NCBI GenBank assembly: GCA_018830325.1
Contig: JAHJSQ010000067.1
Location: 1 to 54,926, forward strand
Direction of reading: 5' to 3'
Source: Gammaproteobacteria bacterium
GTDB lineage: Bacteria > Pseudomonadota > Gammaproteobacteria > Methylococcales > Methylomonadaceae
DNA length: 54,926 bases
The position numbers and the translations under genes were made by a program. Below the pieces are notes generated by a model. The model was given only the letters and a program-made list of their open reading frames with translations. It searched no databases and was not told the DNA's origin. Of this stretch, positions 26,000 through 37,524 are shown piece after piece; within the stretch, counting starts at the first letter, position 1; the number at the start of each line of letters is the position of its first letter.

Positions 26000-28900
26000 A
26001 TGCCAAAAAGAAGCGACATAAAATCGATTTTATTATTGGGCGCAGGCCCTATTGTTATTGGACAAGCTTGCGAATTCGATTATTCCGGCACGCAAGCATG
26101 CAAGGCATTGCGCGAGGAAGGTTACCGAGTCATTCTGGTCAATTCCAATCCGGCGACGATCATGACCGACCCGGATATGGCCGATACAGTCTATATCGAA
26201 CCGATCGACTGGCAAACCGTCGAAAAAATTATAGAAAAAGAACGCCCCGACGCGATTTTGCCGACGATGGGCGGGCAGACCGCGCTGAATTGCGCGTTAG
26301 CGCTCGACAAGCATGGCGTGTTGGAAAAATACGGCGTGGAAATGATCGGTGCGACTAAAGAAGCGATCAATAAAGCCGAAGATCGGGAGCTGTTCAATCG
26401 GGCAATGCGAAAAATCGGCCTGGAAGTCGCGAAATCCAAAACGGCGCATAGTATGGAAGAAGCGCTGGCTGCACAAGAAGAAGTCGGTTACCCAACCATT
26501 ATTCGCCCCTCGTTTACGATGGGCGGCAGCGGCGGCGGTATTGCCTATAACAAGGAAGAATTTATTGAAATTTGCGAGCGCGGATTGTATTTGTCGCCGA
26601 CCAATGAATTGCTGATTGAAGAGTCGGTGTTGGGCTGGAAAGAATTCGAAATGGAAGTCGTGCGCGATTCGAAAGACAATTGCATCATCGTTTGTTCGAT
26701 CGAAAATTTCGATCCTATGGGTGTGCATACCGGTGACTCTATCACTGTCGCCCCAGCGCAAACCTTGACCGACAAGGAATACCAAATATTACGTAACGTT
26801 TCGTTGGCCGTCTTGCGCGAAATCGGCGTCGATACCGGCGGGTCGAACGTGCAGGTCGCGATTAATCCGGAAAACGGACGGATGGTCATTATCGAGATGA
26901 ATCCGCGTGTTTCGCGATCGTCCGCTTTAGCCTCGAAAGCGACCGGTTTTCCGATTGCAAAGGTCGCGGCTAAACTCGCGGTCGGCTATACCTTGGATGA
27001 GCTGCAAAACGAGATCACCGGCGGCGCTACACCGGCCTCGTTTGAGCCGACGATCGACTATGTCGTGACCAAGGTGCCGCGCTTTACCTTCGAAAAATTC
27101 CCGCAAGCCGACGATCGATTGACGACACAAATGAAATCGGTCGGCGAAGTCATGGCGATCGGACGCTCGTTTCAAGAGTCTTTGCAAAAAGCCTTGCGTG
27201 GGCTTGAAGTCGACAAGACCGGCCTCGATGAGATTGTCGATTTAAATGCCGAGGATGCGAAGGAAATCTTACTCAAGGAAATGCGTCATCCGGGCGCCGA
27301 ACGCTTATGGTATGTTGCCGATGCGTTTCGTAGCGGTATGTCGCTTGAAGAGATACATGATATTTGCAAAATCGACCCTTGGTTTTTAGCGCAAATCGAA
27401 GATTTGCTGATTGCCGAAAAATCGCTGTCAACCAAAACTTTGGCGACTTTGGAAGAGGGGGAGCTCTATCGTTTGAAGCGTAAAGGGTTTTCCGATGCTC
27501 GGCTGGCAAAATTACTGGATACCAGCGAGTCTGAAATTAGAAACGCTCGACATAAAAACAATATTCGTCCGGTTTATAAGCGTATAGACTCGTGCGCGGC
27601 TGAATTTTCATCCGATACCGCTTATTTATATTCCAGTTACGATGAAGAGTGCGAGGCACGGGTCAGCGATAAAGATAAAATCGTGATTTTAGGCGGAGGT
27701 CCGAACCGAATCGGGCAGGGCATTGAGTTCGATTATTGCTGCGTACATGCCGCATTGGCTTTGCGTGAAGACGGTTACGAAACGATCATGATCAATTGTA
27801 ATCCGGAAACCGTTTCGACTGATTTCGATACCTCCGATCGCTTGTATTTCGAGTCGTTGACATTGGAAGATGTCTTGGAGATTATTCACCTCGAACAACC
27901 GAAAGGCGTGATCGTTCAGTACGGCGGGCAAACTCCGCTGAAACTGGCGCGCGCACTCGAGGCCGCTGGAGCGCCGATTATCGGTACGTCTCCCGATTCG
28001 ATAGATTTGGCTGAGGATAGAGAACGCTTTCAAAAACTATTGGAAAGATTGGGCTTGAAACAACCGCCCAATGCAACGGCGCGTTCGGTCGAGCAGGCAA
28101 TACTTTCGGCGCGGGAACTGGGTTATCCGTTGGTGGTTAGGCCTTCTTATGTGTTGGGTGGTCGGGCAATGGAAATCGTTGTCAATGAAGAAGGCCTGCA
28201 GCGCTACATGAAAGAGGCTGTCAGTGTTTCGAACGATTCGCCGGTCTTATTGGATCGGTTTCTCGATGATGCGGTTGAAATGGATGTCGATGCGATTTAC
28301 GATGGTGAACGGGTGTTGATCGGCGGATTAATGGAGCATATCGAACAGGCGGGTGTTCATTCCGGCGATTCGGCTTGTTCGATACCTCCGTACGATTTAC
28401 CTGCGGCTATTCAGAATCAGTTGCGCGAACAAGTCGCTAAAATGGCGGAAGCGCTTGGTGTGAGGGGGTTGATGAATACCCAGTTTGCAATTCAAGGCAA
28501 TGATATATACGTGCTTGAAGTAAATCCCCGGGCATCGAGAACGGCGCCGTTCGTTTCCAAAGCGACCGGTTATCCGTTGGCCAAAATCGCTGCGCGCTGT
28601 ATGGTTGGTAAAACTTTAGTTGAGCAAGGTATTACAGAAGAGCGCATACCTTCGTATTATTCGGTCAAGGAAGCGGTGTTTCCTTTCGTTAAATTCCCTG
28701 GTGTCGACTCCTTATTAGGGCCTGAAATGAAGTCGACCGGTGAAGTGATGGGTGTTGGAAAGACTTTTGGCGAAGCATTCGCCAAATCGCAACGTGCCGC
28801 CGGTATTGATTTAAGCCAAAGCGGGAAAGTATTGATCAGCATTCGTGATGCGGATAAGGCTAAGTTGCCAGAATTGGCTAAAATGCTGGTTGCAAAAGAC

Positions 28901-29227
28901 TATCAAATCGTCGCGACTCGAGGGACGGCTAGGGTATTGAAAGAAGCAGGTATTCCTTGCGACGAAGTATTCAAGGTCAACGAAGGTAGACCGAATACCG
29001 TGGATATGATCAAAAACGACCAAATTCAATTAGTCGTCAACACCACTGATGGCAAGAAAGCTATTCACGACTCATTCACGATGCGAAGAGAAGCATTGCA
29101 GCATCGTGTAACATATTACACTACTATGGCTGGTGCGCGTGCCGCGTGTTATGCATTGGGAGAATTGGCGGCGGGAACCGTGACTAGCTTGCAAGAACTT
29201 CACAAAAGCTTAATCGATGCCGATTAA
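26000..29227 (+). CDS. carB: Carbamoyl-phosphate synthase, large subunit
   Basis: This is a 1075-residue protein, the normal CarB length. It has two homologous ATP-grasp halves ([14 protein letters not shown] near 170, [14 protein letters not shown] near 715), each with EMNPR or EVNPRASR, plus the C-terminal MGS-like allosteric domain (about 935-1075, [15 protein letters not shown] and NTTDGKKA). It makes carbamoyl phosphate from bicarbonate, ammonia from CarA and two ATP. greA follows after 178 bases, as in many relatives. Confidence 0.97.
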   Translation: MPKRSDIKSILLLGAGPIVIGQACEFDYSGTQACKALREEGYRVILVNSNPATIMTDPDMADTVYIEPIDWQTVEKIIEKERPDAILPTMGGQTALNCALALDKHGVLEKYGVEMIGATKEAINKAEDRELFNRAMRKIGLEVAKSKTAHSMEEALAAQEEVGYPTIIRPSFTMGGSGGGIAYNKEEFIEICERGLYLSPTNELLIEESVLGWKEFEMEVVRDSKDNCIIVCSIENFDPMGVHTGDSITVAPAQTLTDKEYQILRNVSLAVLREIGVDTGGSNVQVAINPENGRMVIIEMNPRVSRSSALASKATGFPIAKVAAKLAVGYTLDELQNEITGGATPASFEPTIDYVVTKVPRFTFEKFPQADDRLTTQMKSVGEVMAIGRSFQESLQKALRGLEVDKTGLDEIVDLNAEDAKEILLKEMRHPGAERLWYVADAFRSGMSLEEIHDICKIDPWFLAQIEDLLIAEKSLSTKTLATLEEGELYRLKRKGFSDARLAKLLDTSESEIRNARHKNNIRPVYKRIDSCAAEFSSDTAYLYSSYDEECEARVSDKDKIVILGGGPNRIGQGIEFDYCCVHAALALREDGYETIMINCNPETVSTDFDTSDRLYFESLTLEDVLEIIHLEQPKGVIVQYGGQTPLKLARALEAAGAPIIGTSPDSIDLAEDRERFQKLLERLGLKQPPNATARSVEQAILSARELGYPLVVRPSYVLGGRAMEIVVNEEGLQRYMKEAVSVSNDSPVLLDRFLDDAVEMDVDAIYDGERVLIGGLMEHIEQAGVHSGDSACSIPPYDLPAAIQNQLREQVAKMAEALGVRGLMNTQFAIQGNDIYVLEVNPRASRTAPFVSKATGYPLAKIAARCMVGKTLVEQGITEERIPSYYSVKEAVFPFVKFPGVDSLLGPEMKSTGEVMGVGKTFGEAFAKSQRAAGIDLSQSGKVLISIRDADKAKLPELAKMLVAKDYQIVATRGTARVLKEAGIPCDEVFKVNEGRPNTVDMIKNDQIQLVVNTTDGKKAIHDSFTMRREALQHRVTYYTTMAGARAACYALGELAAGTVTSLQELHKSLIDAD

Positions 29228-29405
29228 TCGCTCGCGTCTCTCAACAAGCTGAAAGACTATGTCAGTTTTCATTGTGAGTTGACAGTTGTTCTAAAGCGCT
29301 ACATTGGCTTATTGCAACAAGTCATATGCCGACTCAATCCGACTTTTTTACCGGGCAAATTATTTTTTTGTTCGGTAACTACAATAAATTAAAGGAGTTG
29401 TATCC

Positions 29406-29882
29406 ATGAATAAAGTACCTCTAACAGTCACTGGAGCCAAGAAATTACGAGAGGAGTTAGACGAGTTGAAATCCGTGGTGCGCCCCAGAATCATCAAGGC
29501 CATTGCTGAAGCCAGGGAGCACGGAGATCTGAAGGAAAATGCCGAATATCATGCTGCGCGCGAACAGCAAAGTTTTGCTGAGGGGCGCATCGCCGAGATT
29601 GAAGGCAAGTTGTCCAATGCTCAAATTATCGATGTCACTAAATTGGATGCCAACGGTAAAGTCGTATTCGGTGCAACCGTTGAAATAGAAGAGCTTGAAA
29701 GTGGTGATGCCGTCACTTATCAAATCGTCGGCGAAGACGAAGCCGATATCAAAGCCGGTCGTATCTCCGTTGGCTCTCCGATAGCACGGGCCTTAATAGG
29801 TAAAGAAGCAGAGGATGTGGTCATCGTCAAAGCGCCAGGCGGCGATATAGAATACGAAATCCTTTCGATTCAATATATTTAA
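29406..29882 (+). CDS. greA: Transcription elongation factor GreA
   Basis: This is a 158-residue protein with AAAGGAG before ATG 29406. The N-terminal coiled coil has [11 protein letters not shown] and [19 protein letters not shown], with the acidic tip residues that enter the RNA polymerase secondary channel; the C-terminal globular domain has [16 protein letters not shown]. It rescues backtracked polymerase by stimulating transcript cleavage. Length matches E. coli GreA (158). Confidence 0.97.
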   Translation: MNKVPLTVTGAKKLREELDELKSVVRPRIIKAIAEAREHGDLKENAEYHAAREQQSFAEGRIAEIEGKLSNAQIIDVTKLDANGKVVFGATVEIEELESGDAVTYQIVGEDEADIKAGRISVGSPIARALIGKEAEDVVIVKAPGGDIEYEILSIQYI

Positions 29883-29897
29883 CGATCGTGTGAAACG

Positions 29898-29921
29898 GCG
29901 GGCGGTTTGTGCGTTGCCCGC
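29898..29921. terminator. Hairpin between convergent greA and yhbY
   Basis: GCGGGC (29898-29903) pairs with GCCCGC (29916-29921) with a 12-base loop. It lies 16 bases after greA and just past the yhbY stop on the other strand. T tracts are poor, so termination efficiency is uncertain. Confidence 0.45.
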
Positions 29922-29929
29922 TCATACGC

Positions 29930-30196
29930 TTATTTCTCAGGATTTAGTCGATGAATTACTAGAATCTGGCCTATGCTTTGAACGAAGTCGGCTCCGGTTT
30001 GTGTACAAATTTCCTGTTGTAGCTTTTTTCGATCGTCGCGTTCGGCGCGTATTTTTACTTTAATGAGTTCATGACTATTGAGCGCAATATCCATTTCAGC
30101 CAAAACGCCTTGCGTTAGGCCCGAATGGCCTATTATGACAACCGGTTTCAGGCTGTGGGCTTGGGCTTTGAGTTGTTTTCTTTCGGCAGGGGTCAC
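29930..30196 (-). CDS. yhbY: CRM-domain ribosome-associated RNA-binding protein
   Basis: This is an 88-residue single CRM domain: LKAQAHSLKPVVIIGHSGLT contains the GxxG-type RNA-binding loop, with ELIKVKIRAERDDRKKL and VQSIGQILVIHR following. It binds pre-50S ribosomal subunits. It is divergent from rlmE with only 51 bases between starts, the typical gammaproteobacterial arrangement. Confidence 0.93.
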   Translation of the reverse strand: MTPAERKQLKAQAHSLKPVVIIGHSGLTQGVLAEMDIALNSHELIKVKIRAERDDRKKLQQEICTQTGADFVQSIGQILVIHRLNPEK

Positions 30197-30247
30197 TCTG
30201 TGTTTCCTTAGCTATAAATAAAACGCGAATTTTACACGATTTCCGAT

Positions 30248-30865
30248 ATGGCACGAAGTAAAAGCAGTAGTCGCTGGTTACAGGAACATTTTCACGATGA
30301 ATACGTCAAAATGGCTCAAGCGCAAGGATGGCGATCTCGCGCAGTATTCAAGTTAATTGAAATACAAGACAAGGACAGCATCATAAAACCGGGAATGAAT
30401 GTCGTCGATTTAGGCGCGGCACCGGGCGGCTGGTCTCAATATGCCAGGCGCATTATAGGGAAAAAAAATAAAATTATAGCCCTGGATATATTGCCGATGG
30501 ATCCATTGGAAAATGTCGATTTTATTCAAGGCGACTTTCGCGAACTTGCGGTGTTGGAACAGTTGCAAAACTTGTTGGCCGGGGCGACTGTCGACTTGGT
30601 CATGTCGGATATGGCGCCGAATATAACTGGCAATAAAGGCGTTGATCAGCCTAATTCCATGTATTTATGCGAACTTGCGCTTGATACCGCGCGCTTGATT
30701 TTAAATCGCGGCGGTTCATTTTTAGTCAAGGTTTTTCAGGGCGAAGGATATGAAAGTTTTCTTAAAGATGTCCGACAAAGTTTTTCATCGGTTGCGATCA
30801 GAAAGCCGAAAGCCTCTAGACCAAGAAGCAATGAAGTATATATTTTAGGGAAAGGGTTTAAATAA
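30248..30865 (+). CDS. rlmE: 23S rRNA 2'-O-ribose methyltransferase (U2552)
   Basis: This is a 205-residue protein. [20 protein letters not shown] at the start, the SAM loop [13 protein letters not shown] (about 57-69), and a K-D-K-E tetrad represented by Lys40 region, MSDMAPN, LVKVFQG and the terminal RSNEVYILG. It methylates U2552 of 23S rRNA late in 50S assembly. It is normally coupled to ftsH, as here (127 bases upstream). Confidence 0.95.
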   Translation: MARSKSSSRWLQEHFHDEYVKMAQAQGWRSRAVFKLIEIQDKDSIIKPGMNVVDLGAAPGGWSQYARRIIGKKNKIIALDILPMDPLENVDFIQGDFRELAVLEQLQNLLAGATVDLVMSDMAPNITGNKGVDQPNSMYLCELALDTARLILNRGGSFLVKVFQGEGYESFLKDVRQSFSSVAIRKPKASRPRSNEVYILGKGFK

Positions 30866-30992
30866 GCTGATTGAGTCACCATCTTAATGAATGAGAATGG
30901 CGAAAATCAATAACAACGATCAGGAGCGCAGATTCCTGATACAATTGCAATGTTTTTAAACCGAGGGCCTGATAAGGTCAGAGGCTAGTAAC

Positions 30993-32921
30993 TTGAACGA
31001 TATGTTAAAAAATGTAATTTTATGGGTTGTCATCGCTGTCGTATTGATGTCGGTATTCAACAATTTCGCTCCGCGCGGAGACCGCGGCGAACTTTCGCTG
31101 ACTTATACGCAGTTCATACAAGCGGTTAAAATGGGGCAGGTTCAACAGGTTTCAATCGATGACAATGTCGTCAAGGGAAAAATGCAAACCGGCGAGACAT
31201 TTCGCACTTATGCGCCGAATGATCCGCATTTAGTCGATGACTTGCTCGAAGGCGGTGTCGACATCAAAGCATTGCCACCCGAACAACCTTCCTTCTTGAT
31301 GCAGCTTCTGGTCTCATTCGGTCCTATATTGTTATTGATTGCGGTCTGGGTCTTTTTCATGCGTCAAATGCAAGGCGGAGGCGCCGGCGGCAGAGGAGCG
31401 ATGTCTTTTGGTAAAAGCAAGGCGCGTATGCTTGAGGAAGACCAGATCAAAGTCACATTCTCCGATGTTGCAGGATGTGACGAAGCTAAGGAAGAAGTTG
31501 CCGAAATGGTCGATTTTCTAAAGGATCCCGCTAAATATCAAAAACTTGGCGGAAAAATTCCGCGCGGCGCATTAATGGTCGGGCCGCCCGGAACTGGTAA
31601 AACGTTATTGGCTAGGGCCATTGCCGGGGAAGCAAAAGTGCCGTTCTTCACTATCTCCGGTTCCGATTTTGTCGAAATGTTCGTAGGTGTCGGTGCGTCT
31701 CGAGTGCGTGATATGTTCGAGCAGGCAAAAAAACATGCGCCTTGCATTATCTTTATCGACGAGATCGATGCTGTTGGCCGCCAACGCGGAGCTGGATTAG
31801 GCGGCGGACATGACGAACGCGAACAAACCTTAAATCAGTTGTTGGTTGAGATGGACGGTTTTGAAGGTAACGAAGGGGTTATTGTGATCGCCGCGACTAA
31901 TCGTCCTGATGTATTGGATAAAGCCTTGTTACGTCCCGGAAGATTCGATCGCCAAGTCACGGTCGGTTTACCCGATGTGAAAGGCAGGGAGCAAATTCTG
32001 AATGTTCACATGAAGAAAGTTCCTGCTGCCGATGATGTTGTGATCAAATATATAGCGCAAGGCACGCCCGGTTTTTCCGGTGCGGATTTGGCTAATTTGG
32101 TTAACGAAGCCGCCTTGTGTGCCGCCCGAGCCAACAAACGATTGATCAGTATGGTCGACTTGGAAAAAGCGAAAGACAAGATCATCATGGGCGCAGAACG
32201 TCGCTCTATGGTAATGAGCGACAAAGAGAAAAAAATGACGGCTTATCATGAAGCCGGGCATGCAATTGTCGGACGTCTGGTGCCTGACCACGATCCGGTC
32301 TACAAGGTCAGTATCATGCCGCGTGGGCGAGCCTTGGGTGTAACGATGTTTCTTCCCGAAGCAGATCAATACAGTATTAGTAAGCGTAAGCTCGACAGCA
32401 TGATTTCGAGTTTGTATGGCGGACGTATTGCCGAGGAAATGATTTTTGGCTGGGAAGAGGTCAGTACCGGCGCATCCAATGATATCGAGCGTGCGACAGA
32501 ATTAGCTAGAAATATGGTCACGAAATGGGGCTTGTCGCAACGTCTCGGTCCTTTGGCTTATAGCGAAGAAGAAGGTGAGGTGTTTCTAGGTCGATCCGTT
32601 ACGCAGCATAAGTCGGTTGCCGAAGAAACCTCGCACACGATCGACGAAGAAATTCGCTCGATCATCGATAGGAACTACGAGCGCGCAGAAAAAATTCTAA
32701 AAGAAAACGAAGATATCTTGCACGCGATGGCTGACGCTTTGGTGAAGTATGAAACGATCGATAAAGCACAGCTCGATGATTTGTTGTCAAGAAAACCGGT
32801 TAGGCCTCCCCAAGGCTGGGAAGATCCATCGCCACCGCAAGGCGGTGCTAAAGTAGATAGTCGAGCCAATGCTAAAGATTCCGAGCCGCCTTTAAGCGAT
32901 GCCGCCGAACAAAGCCAATAA
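30993..32921 (+). CDS. ftsH: ATP-dependent zinc metalloprotease FtsH
   Basis: This is a 642-residue protein. TTG 30993 is chosen because GAGG lies 8 bases before it; ATG 31002 is an alternative giving MLKNVILW. Two membrane helices (about 5-23, 101-121) flank a periplasmic domain. AAA+ Walker A is GPPGTGKT at 197-204, Walker B FIDEID, second region of homology [19 protein letters not shown], and zinc site HEAGH at 419-423. It degrades membrane and short-lived cytosolic proteins. The C-terminal 40 residues are low complexity. A strong terminator follows. Confidence 0.97.
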   Translation: MNDMLKNVILWVVIAVVLMSVFNNFAPRGDRGELSLTYTQFIQAVKMGQVQQVSIDDNVVKGKMQTGETFRTYAPNDPHLVDDLLEGGVDIKALPPEQPSFLMQLLVSFGPILLLIAVWVFFMRQMQGGGAGGRGAMSFGKSKARMLEEDQIKVTFSDVAGCDEAKEEVAEMVDFLKDPAKYQKLGGKIPRGALMVGPPGTGKTLLARAIAGEAKVPFFTISGSDFVEMFVGVGASRVRDMFEQAKKHAPCIIFIDEIDAVGRQRGAGLGGGHDEREQTLNQLLVEMDGFEGNEGVIVIAATNRPDVLDKALLRPGRFDRQVTVGLPDVKGREQILNVHMKKVPAADDVVIKYIAQGTPGFSGADLANLVNEAALCAARANKRLISMVDLEKAKDKIIMGAERRSMVMSDKEKKMTAYHEAGHAIVGRLVPDHDPVYKVSIMPRGRALGVTMFLPEADQYSISKRKLDSMISSLYGGRIAEEMIFGWEEVSTGASNDIERATELARNMVTKWGLSQRLGPLAYSEEEGEVFLGRSVTQHKSVAEETSHTIDEEIRSIIDRNYERAEKILKENEDILHAMADALVKYETIDKAQLDDLLSRKPVRPPQGWEDPSPPQGGAKVDSRANAKDSEPPLSDAAEQSQ

Positions 32922-32940
32922 TCATTTCGGAAACAAGTGA

Positions 32941-32971
32941 AAAGGAGAGTCAGTGGCGGCTCTCCTTTTTT
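32941..32971 (+). terminator. Rho-independent terminator after ftsH
   Basis: AAAGGAGAG (32941-32949) pairs with CTCTCCTTT (32960-32968), followed by further T residues. It lies in the place normally occupied by folP and separates ftsH from glmM. Confidence 0.85.
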
Positions 32972-33025
32972 ATTAGTTTGAAACAAGCATGCTTTTTAAC
33001 CCATAAGTAATAAACGGGCTTGAAG

Positions 33026-34369
33026 ATGAAGGAAAAAAAATATTTTGGAACCGATGGTATCAGAGGAAAAGTAGGCGAGTATCCGATAACGGCTGATTTT
33101 TTACTCAAATTAGGTTGGGCAACCGGGCGAGTCTTCGCGAATGAAGGGCACGGTTTCGTATTGGTCGGAAAAGATACCCGAATTTCAGGTTATATGTTCG
33201 AATCGGCGCTCGAAGCGGGATTGACTGCTGCCGGTGTTGATACGCATTTATTGGGGCCGATGCCGACGCCGGGCGTAGCTTACCTGACGCGAACCTTGCG
33301 CGCCCAGGCAGGTATCGTTATTAGCGCTTCACATAATCCTTACTACGATAACGGCATTAAGTTTTTTTCGGTTGAGGGAACGAAATTGCCGGATTCGATG
33401 GAGAAAAAAATAGAGTATTACCTTGATTCTCCGATGACAACGGTCGACTCTTCGAAGCTGGGTAAAGCCAATCGTGTTGGCGATGCGGCAGGCCGATATA
33501 TAGAATTTTGCAAAAGTACGATTCCGACTTGGATGGATTTTAACGGTCTCAGGATCGTGGTCGACTGTGCCAATGGCGCGACTTATCATATAGCGCCGCA
33601 CGTTTTTAGTGAAGTAGGGGCTGAAGTCGTCACGATCGGTGCCGAACCGGATGGATTGAATATCAACGAAGAGTGCGGAGCTACTAAGACCGAAAAATTG
33701 GTTTCGACGGTTCTTGCTTATCGGGCCGACTTCGGTATCGCTTTGGACGGCGACGGAGATCGTCTGATTATGGTGGATCATAAAGGCGAAATTGTTGATG
33801 GCGATGAGCTGATTTATATTATCGCTAAATCGAGATTGAGCTCAGGTGCCCTAAAAGGTCCGGTAGTCGGTACTTTAATGACAAATCTCGGTATGGAGCA
33901 TGCGCTAAAAAGTTTAGGCATCGAATTGTTTCGAGCAAAGGTCGGAGATCGTTATGTCATGGAAATGCTCGAAGAAAAAAAAGGCATACTAGGCGGCGAA
34001 AATTCGGGACATATTATTTGTCTAGACAGAACAACTACCGGCGATGGTATTGTGGCAGCTTTACAAGTCATGGCTGAAATGAAAACCAGCGGTAAGACGC
34101 TGCATGAACTTAGGTCTGGTGTATGCATGTATCCTCAAGTTCTGATTAACCTGAGGACCGATATTAAAATCAACCCCGATAATCACGATAAAATACAAAA
34201 AGCGGTTAAAGATGTCGAAAAAATATTGGGTGCTAACGGTCGAGTCTTGCTAAGAGCGTCAGGAACCGAGCCGTTGATTCGTGTAATGGTCGAAGGAGTC
34301 GACGAAGCATTGGTGAATAAATGCGCCAACCAATTAGCGGATGAGGTCAAGAAAGCAATCGATGCTTGA
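33026..34369 (+). CDS. glmM: Phosphoglucosamine mutase
   Basis: This is a 447-residue protein. ATG 33026 puts the phosphorylated serine of SASHNP at residue 102, as in E. coli GlmM; the TTG two codons upstream is less likely. Metal loop [10 protein letters not shown] near 241-250, sugar loop GGENSGH near 325-331, and phosphate loop [12 protein letters not shown] near 412-423. It converts glucosamine-6-phosphate to glucosamine-1-phosphate for peptidoglycan and LPS. tpiA follows 59 bases later. Confidence 0.96.
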   Translation: MKEKKYFGTDGIRGKVGEYPITADFLLKLGWATGRVFANEGHGFVLVGKDTRISGYMFESALEAGLTAAGVDTHLLGPMPTPGVAYLTRTLRAQAGIVISASHNPYYDNGIKFFSVEGTKLPDSMEKKIEYYLDSPMTTVDSSKLGKANRVGDAAGRYIEFCKSTIPTWMDFNGLRIVVDCANGATYHIAPHVFSEVGAEVVTIGAEPDGLNINEECGATKTEKLVSTVLAYRADFGIALDGDGDRLIMVDHKGEIVDGDELIYIIAKSRLSSGALKGPVVGTLMTNLGMEHALKSLGIELFRAKVGDRYVMEMLEEKKGILGGENSGHIICLDRTTTGDGIVAALQVMAEMKTSGKTLHELRSGVCMYPQVLINLRTDIKINPDNHDKIQKAVKDVEKILGANGRVLLRASGTEPLIRVMVEGVDEALVNKCANQLADEVKKAIDA

Positions 34370-34428
34370 ACAAGTTTCGATAAGCATATATCATACTCAG
34401 CTTAATTTTGGATGGAGAGGGAGAAATT

Positions 34429-35178
34429 ATGCGTCAAACACTCGTGGCTGGTAACTGGAAAATGAATGGTTCTAAAGCGACTACAGAATCGTTATGCAAA
34501 GCCATCATTGCCGGACTTAACTCATCCGACACCGGGATCGTAGTTTGTGTTCCTTATGTCTACTTAGCCGATGCTGCCAAATTAACGGAAGGCACTCCTC
34601 TTGATCTTGGCGCACAAAATGTCGCTGATCAAAGCTCAGGCGCATATACCGGAGAAATCTCAGCATCCATGCTGAACGAATTTAATTGTAAATATGCGAT
34701 CGTCGGTCACTCCGAGCGTAGGACTTATTACGGCGACACCAACGAATCGGTCGCTTCACGATATTCTCAAGCGCAACAAGAAGGGATCATCCCTATATTG
34801 TGTGTTGGCGAAACATTAGAACAGCGTGAAAACGATCAAACATTTAGCGTCATCGATGAACAGCTCGATGCGGTTTTAAATGCGGCAGGCATTGAGTCTT
34901 TTGCTAAAGCAGTCATAGCTTATGAGCCAGTATGGGCCATCGGTACAGGAAGAACCGCCTCTGACGAGCAAGCGCAAGAAGTACATCAATATATTCGCCA
35001 AAAGTTCGCAGCTAAAAATCAAGCCATTGCCGATCAACTGCAAATTTTGTATGGCGGCAGTGTTAAACCGGACAACGCTAAGGGCTTATTTGCAATGCCT
35101 GATATCGATGGCGGATTAATCGGCGGCGCATCATTGGATGCCGAAGGCTTTTTGAAAATATATCGCGCATCTAAATAA
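34429..35178 (+). CDS. tpiA: Triosephosphate isomerase
   Basis: This is a 249-residue TIM barrel. ATG 34429 follows a GGAGAGGGAG ribosome site. NWKMNG at 8-13 has the active-site Asn and Lys, IVGHSERR the catalytic His, AYEPVWAIGTG the catalytic Glu, and YGGSVKPDN with GGLIGGASL the phosphate site. It interconverts dihydroxyacetone phosphate and glyceraldehyde-3-phosphate. Part of glmM-tpiA-secG. Confidence 0.97.
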   Translation: MRQTLVAGNWKMNGSKATTESLCKAIIAGLNSSDTGIVVCVPYVYLADAAKLTEGTPLDLGAQNVADQSSGAYTGEISASMLNEFNCKYAIVGHSERRTYYGDTNESVASRYSQAQQEGIIPILCVGETLEQRENDQTFSVIDEQLDAVLNAAGIESFAKAVIAYEPVWAIGTGRTASDEQAQEVHQYIRQKFAAKNQAIADQLQILYGGSVKPDNAKGLFAMPDIDGGLIGGASLDAEGFLKIYRASK

Positions 35179-35202
35179 TCAAAGCAAAATAACCATAATA
35201 AA

Positions 35203-35613
35203 ATGTATCAAGTTATCATAGTCATTCATGTATTATTCGGACTGGGTATAATCGGTTTGGTCTTAATGCAGCAAGGTAAAGGTGCCGATGCCGGTGCCGC
35301 GTTCGGAAGCGGTGCATCGGGAACTTTATTCGGCGCACAAGGCTCAGCATCGTTTTTATCGAGAGCCACTGCAATTTTAGCGACTTTATTCTTTGTAACA
35401 AGTCTTTCTCTTGCAATGTTGAGCGGTGGCAGTAAAGCCGCGAAAGACTTTTTTGATGACACAGAAACCGAAGAGGCTTTCGATATACCGTTAATGAGTA
35501 AAGAAGCGGCACCGGTTGCTGTACCTTCAATATCGGCCGAGACACCTGCTATCGAGGAAGAATCAAAAACGGTTGAAGCAAAAGAACAGCCGGAAGCCGA
35601 AATAAACGAGTAA
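35203..35613 (+). CDS. secG: SecG, preprotein translocase subunit
   Basis: This is a 136-residue protein. Two membrane helices (about 3-22, 52-72) flank the conserved [24 protein letters not shown] loop segment, seen at about 22-45. The C-terminal 55 residues are acidic and Pro/Ala/Glu-rich, as in many SecG proteins. It assists SecYE. The tRNA-Leu gene follows 10 bases after the stop, as in many Gammaproteobacteria. Confidence 0.94.
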   Translation: MYQVIIVIHVLFGLGIIGLVLMQQGKGADAGAAFGSGASGTLFGAQGSASFLSRATAILATLFFVTSLSLAMLSGGSKAAKDFFDDTETEEAFDIPLMSKEAAPVAVPSISAETPAIEEESKTVEAKEQPEAEINE

Positions 35614-35623
35614 AAAACTATCA

Positions 35624-35708
35624 GCCGATGTGGTGAAATTGGTAGACACGCCATCTTGAGGGGGTGGTGACGCAAGTCGTGCCGGTTCAAGTCCGGCCAT
35701 CGGCACCA
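35624..35708 (+). tRNA. tRNA-Leu (anticodon GAG)
   Basis: This is an 85-nt class II tRNA. Acceptor stem GCCGATG pairs with CATCGGC, with encoded CCA at 35706-35708. The D arm contains TGGTGAAATTGGTAGACA, the anticodon loop reads CTTGAGG with GAG in the middle, a variable arm (TGGTGACGCAAG...) follows, and the T arm is CCGGTTCAAGTCCGG. Adjacent to secG, probably cotranscribed. Confidence 0.96.
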
Positions 35709-35740
35709 AATTCAAGTTCGGGATAGTCCGGACAACTCCA

Positions 35741-35776
35741 AAAACCCGCAAGTTACAAGGCTTAGCGGGTTTTTTA
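35741..35776 (+). terminator. Rho-independent terminator after tRNA-Leu
   Basis: AAAACCCGC (35741-35749) pairs with GCGGGTTTT (35765-35773), loop 15, then more T residues. It ends the glmM-tpiA-secG-tRNA unit. Confidence 0.8.
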
Positions 35777-35899
35777 TTATCCGAAGAAATCCCGCTAACA
35801 CTTTTTGCGCAGGTTCTGGAAGAGTCACGGCGTTACGAATGGATCACTATGCGGTAGTAGTTGAAAACACCCACCACTACCGGAAGCACTTATTAATCT

Positions 35900-36905
35900 A
35901 AAATGAATTGTTGTTTATGGGTAAATCGCCGGTTTCGGCATATCCGTGTCAGGGTTGGTCAGAGTTTTAAGGCGTGATCGATGACTTTGACGGTCTCGGG
36001 ATGTCAGTTCCCGCGCGTCGGCCTGATATCGATCGAAGAATTTTCGGCGCACATGCGCCCAGTAAGCCAGTTCGACACAGGCAAGACGATTCGGGATACG
36101 CACGCGCCGTCGCAAGCAGGGCTTTGTAGCCACTGTTGTCATCGACCAGCAGGTGAACGTTCCAGTCTTGCAGAAGCTGCCCGTCATGCCGGCCACTCCG
36201 GCCGGCTTGGTAATTGAAGGCGAGGATCTTGGGGTCGGGGTTGCAGGTCGTTGCTGCGATAAGCCCATAGATAGGCTTTCTTGGTTTTGCCGTTGCCGGG
36301 ATCCAGTTGCGAAACGGGGGGTTCGTCGGCATGCAAGCTATCGCGTTGCCTTAGATGCCAAGCCAGGCGTTCCGCCAAGGGCTCCAGGGCGACGCCGAGG
36401 CGTCCGACCCAATCGGCCAGCGTCGAGCGGGACAAGATCACACCGCTGCGGGCGGCGATCTGTTCCAGTCGGTACAACCTAAAAAGAGCAGTTTGATGCT
36501 TAACCAAGCCGGTGAAAGTGTTGTAGACCTTTCATGCTTCGACTACTTGGCTCAGCACAAACGGTCTTCACACATGTCGACTTCTCTTTTTTGGTACAAC
36601 GGCAAATGATCGAGGAATTTGCCGATCAGCACCCAGGTCAGTAAACCCAATGCCGCCATACCCCCATCGATCACTGCCGGGGGAATCGGCGCCGCAGTGA
36701 TGGTTTCGTAAGTCCGGCAGGCATATTGTGGGCGGATATGACGATGGACAAAGAATTTGGTCGGCTCGACGTCCAGTTGTTCGGTGACGTCTTCGCCGAT
36801 CTTGACCAAGTCCTTGCCGCATTGATCTCAAGTACAGGATTCGGGTTCGTGACGGTGCTCGATGCGGGGGTAAATGATCCGGTAAGGGCTGGCGTCCGGC
36901 GCACG
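35900..36905 (-). pseudogene. IS66-family transposase (TnpC), broken
   Basis: Minus-strand frames reconstruct TnpC: KIGEDVTEQLDVEPTKFFVH and RHIRPQYAC, PPAVIDGGMAALGLLTWVLI and DHLPLY; then LYRLEQIAARSGVILSRSTL and ADWVGRLGVALEPLAERLAW; HADEPPVSQLDPGNGKTKKA (first DDE region, with D-E-P for D-E-T); NYQAGRSG and HLLVDDNSGYKALLA; ending near ACAPKILRS. It has several frameshifts, and the C-terminal third with the catalytic Glu is missing. About 100 bases (roughly 36485-36590) are inserted between DHLPLY and LYRLEQ. Confidence 0.85.
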
Positions 36906-36968
36906 GACGTTTAGAGCGAACCGCGCCGTATCATGCGCCGGGACGTCTTGAAACTGCTCGACCTCAGC

Positions 36969-37205
36969 TTAGATAGCGGCAATGTCGGTATCGAGAGTTT
37001 CCTCGAACACGTCGCGTTGCAGTGGTGTCAGTCCTTCGCTCTTGATGAAGACGCCTTGACACAGCCAGACCCCATTGCTGTCCCACGGCAACAATTTCAA
37101 ACGATTGCTGGCGCGATTGCGGAAAATAAACGCTGCCCCGGCGTATAGCGCATGGCCTAAGCGCTGTTGCAAAATCACCGACAAACCATCGATGCCCCAC
37201 CTCAT
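36969..37205 (-). pseudogene. IS66 TnpB (Orf2) fragment
   Basis: The 78-residue frame MRWGIDGLSVILQQ, AAFIFRNRASNRLKLLPWD and GVWLCQGVFIKSEG is the TnpB/Orf2 signature of IS66 elements, complete only from the RxGxDGL motif. The N-terminal 30 or so residues are lost. It lies upstream of tnpC on the minus strand in the normal IS66 order. Confidence 0.75.
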
Positions 37206-37524
37206 ATCGAACGCTAGTCAGATTTGCGCCGGACTCTCAATCCAGCCAGATATTGCAACAACTCCCCGAGCCAATCCGGCGATACACTGCCTGGTATTTC
37301 CAAAACGTGGCCTTGCGGCCAACGCAATGATAATAACGCCGAGGCCGTCGACTCCGATTGCAACCGTACCGGTATCAATGCAGGCGCATCGGAGTCCGCT
37401 GGCTTGCCAGGCTTCGATGTGATGTTTCTGTCTCTCCGATAAATACCATGTGCTCTCCCTGTGGAAAAATTCTGAGGATAACCGTGGCTGCGAGGGATTT
37501 TAGATGGTGACGTTGGAAGCTTAC
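37206..37524 (-). mobile_element. IS66 element right end with tnpA remnant
   Basis: This part should contain tnpA, but only stop-ridden frames are left. On the minus strand the outer sequence begins GTAAGCTTCCAACGTCACC at 37524, and the GTAAGC terminus is typical of IS66-family ends. I found no matching inverted repeat on the tnpC side, consistent with loss of that end. The element therefore spans about 35900-37524 and is dead. Confidence 0.6.

Noticed and set aside
35624-37524. Genomic island integrated at tRNA-Leu
   Set aside because: No integrase and no repeat of the tRNA 3' end was found; the nearby DNA is only a decayed IS66.
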